Below, piece after piece: positions 4,599-5,586 of a stretch of 5,586 bases of DNA. The stretch covers positions 1 to 5,586 of the forward strand of contig JALTEW010000444.1 in the NCBI GenBank assembly GCA_027073795.1, written 5' to 3'. The DNA is from a bacterium. GTDB taxonomy: Bacteria; Desulfobacterota; S145-22. The notes under the pieces are model-generated. The model did not search any database. It was not told the origin of the DNA and saw only the letters and a program-made list of their open reading frames with translations. Every line of letters begins with the position of its first letter. The first letter of the stretch is position 1. A program made the position numbers and the translations under genes.

Positions 4599-5586
4599 AT
4601 GAAAAAGGGGTTCTTGAAAAGCGCTGAGGGAAACAGAAAGTATCACGTCGAGGACGTGGAAACACCAAATCTCTACCGGAAGGTTTTTCCTTATACAGAG
4701 ATATGTAAAACCCTCTTTGACTACAACATTGAGGTCCCCAATCCTCCTGACGAAATCTTTATCACAGATACGACGTTTCGGGACGGGCAGCAGTCACGAG
4801 CGCCCTACCGCGTGGATCAGATTCTCAACCTCTTTGATATGCTCTACCGGCTTGGCGGAGCGACAGGCGTGATTCGCCAATGTGAGTTTTTTGTTTACAG
4901 TGATAAGGATAAAGAGGTTGTGCGGAGGTGCCAGGAGCGGGGCTATCGCTATCCGGAGATCACGGGATGGATACGCGCCAACGAAAAGGACTTTGATATT
5001 GTCAAAGAAATGGGTGTAAGGGAAACAGGAATTCTAACCTCCGTTTCTGATTATCATATTTTTATGAAATTGAAAAAAAACCGCAAAAAGGCAATGGAAG
5101 ACTATTTGAAGATTGTGGAAAAGGCCCTGGAAGAAGGTATCCGCCCCCGATGCCACTTTGAGGACTTCACACGGGCGGATACCTATGGGTTCTGTGTGCC
5201 ATTTGCCCAAGAGCTGATGCGCCTGTCGGAAGAAAGCGGCATCCCTATCAAGATACGTCTGGCGGATACCATGGGGTTTGGCGTGCCTTATCCCGGTGCA
5301 TCGTTGCCCCGATCGGTTCCAAAACTGATACGTGCCATGGTCCATGATGCGGGGGTTCCCTCTGCTCAGTTGGAATGGCACGGCCACAACGATTTCTATA
5401 AAGCTGTTATCAATTCAGTTACAGCATGGCTCTATGGATGCGGGGCTGTGAATGGGTCACTTCTTGGTATTGGGGAACGAACAGGTAACACCCCGATCGA
5501 GGCCATGATTATCGAATATATCAGCCTCACAGGGAGTGACGCGGGGATCGATACACGGGTGATTACAGAAATCCGGAATTATTTTG
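4599..5586 (+). CDS. DRE-TIM (HMGL-like) acyltransferase, probable Re-citrate synthase, 3' end cut off
   Basis: The frame runs open from ATG 4599 to the right edge, 329 codons with no stop. Family members are roughly 450 residues, so about a quarter is missing. The family transfers an acetyl or acyl group from CoA to a 2-oxo acid using a divalent metal in a TIM barrel. Visible motifs are DTTFRDGQQ (57-65, the signature with its metal-binding Asp and catalytic Arg), RCHFEDFTRAD (184-194), LADTMG (221-226), HGHND (261-265, the metal-binding HxH) and GIGERTGN (290-297). The segments VIRQCEFFVYSDKD, ITGWIRAN, TGILTSVSDYHIF and LEWHGHND recall the Re-citrate synthases of Clostridium kluyveri and Syntrophus more than LeuA, NifV or CimA. 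That would make citrate from oxaloacetate and acetyl-CoA in the cytoplasm. The family assignment is firm; the substrate is inferred from remembered sequence and not proven. A leading segment of about 50 residues precedes the barrel. The gene has its own promoter-like signals and no obvious tie to secretion. Confidence 0.85.
   Translation, partial: MKKGFLKSAEGNRKYHVEDVETPNLYRKVFPYTEICKTLFDYNIEVPNPPDEIFITDTTFRDGQQSRAPYRVDQILNLFDMLYRLGGATGVIRQCEFFVYSDKDKEVVRRCQERGYRYPEITGWIRANEKDFDIVKEMGVRETGILTSVSDYHIFMKLKKNRKKAMEDYLKIVEKALEEGIRPRCHFEDFTRADTYGFCVPFAQELMRLSEESGIPIKIRLADTMGFGVPYPGASLPRSVPKLIRAMVHDAGVPSAQLEWHGHNDFYKAVINSVTAWLYGCGAVNGSLLGIGERTGNTPIEAMIIEYISLTGSDAGIDTRVITEIRNYF

Noticed and set aside
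5034..5387. 117-codon open frame on the minus strand
   Set aside because: It lies wholly antisense to the catalytic core of the acyltransferase, whose motifs are unmistakable. Its translation shows no recognisable domain.
1..5586. CRISPR array, tRNA, rRNA, insertion sequence or phage genes
   Set aside because: No regularly spaced repeats, tRNA cloverleaf sequence, transposase motif or phage gene was seen. The window is almost fully explained by the gsp genes and the acyltransferase gene.

Overview
The window holds the 3' half of a type II secretion system (T2SS) operon, all on the + strand. After a regulatory-looking intergenic gap it holds the first 329 codons of a DRE-TIM (HMGL-like) acyltransferase that most resembles the Re-type citrate synthases. 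The likely source is an anaerobic Desulfobacterota (deltaproteobacterial) bacterium, perhaps near the Syntrophales. This is inferred from a GspN of the kind found at the end of deltaproteobacterial gsp operons, from a Re-citrate-synthase-like gene (a trait of strict anaerobes), and from the moderate base composition. No taxonomic marker is present, so the placement is tentative.

Layout: 1-78 is the C-terminal end of gspI (cut by the window edge). It is followed by gspJ (60-713), gspK (710-1630), gspL (1615-3045), gspM (3035-3550) and gspN (3547-4380). Every junction overlaps by 4-19 nt, so the block reads as one translationally coupled transcript. GspI, GspJ and GspK are minor pseudopilins that form the tip complex of the pseudopilus. 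GspL and GspM form the inner-membrane platform that links the secretion ATPase to the pseudopilus. GspN is an accessory inner-membrane/periplasmic protein. Genes gspC to gspH would be expected upstream, outside the window.

The 218-bp gap (4381-4598) has no gene and no clear intrinsic terminator. It holds an inverted pair of arms built from 7-nt units (CGTAAAG/CGTAAGG type, 4432-4487), a candidate sigma70-type promoter (4505-4534), a perfect 8-bp inverted repeat with a 4-nt centre just downstream (4534-4553), and a second, weaker promoter-like pair whose -35 lies inside that palindrome. A good ribosome binding site then leads into the citrate-synthase-like gene at 4599, which runs off the right edge. 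That gene shares no visible functional link with secretion and is probably a separate transcription unit with its own control.

I do not see a clearly novel multi-gene system. The parts most worth a second look are the intergenic control region, the heptamer repeat and the identity of the end-truncated acyltransferase.
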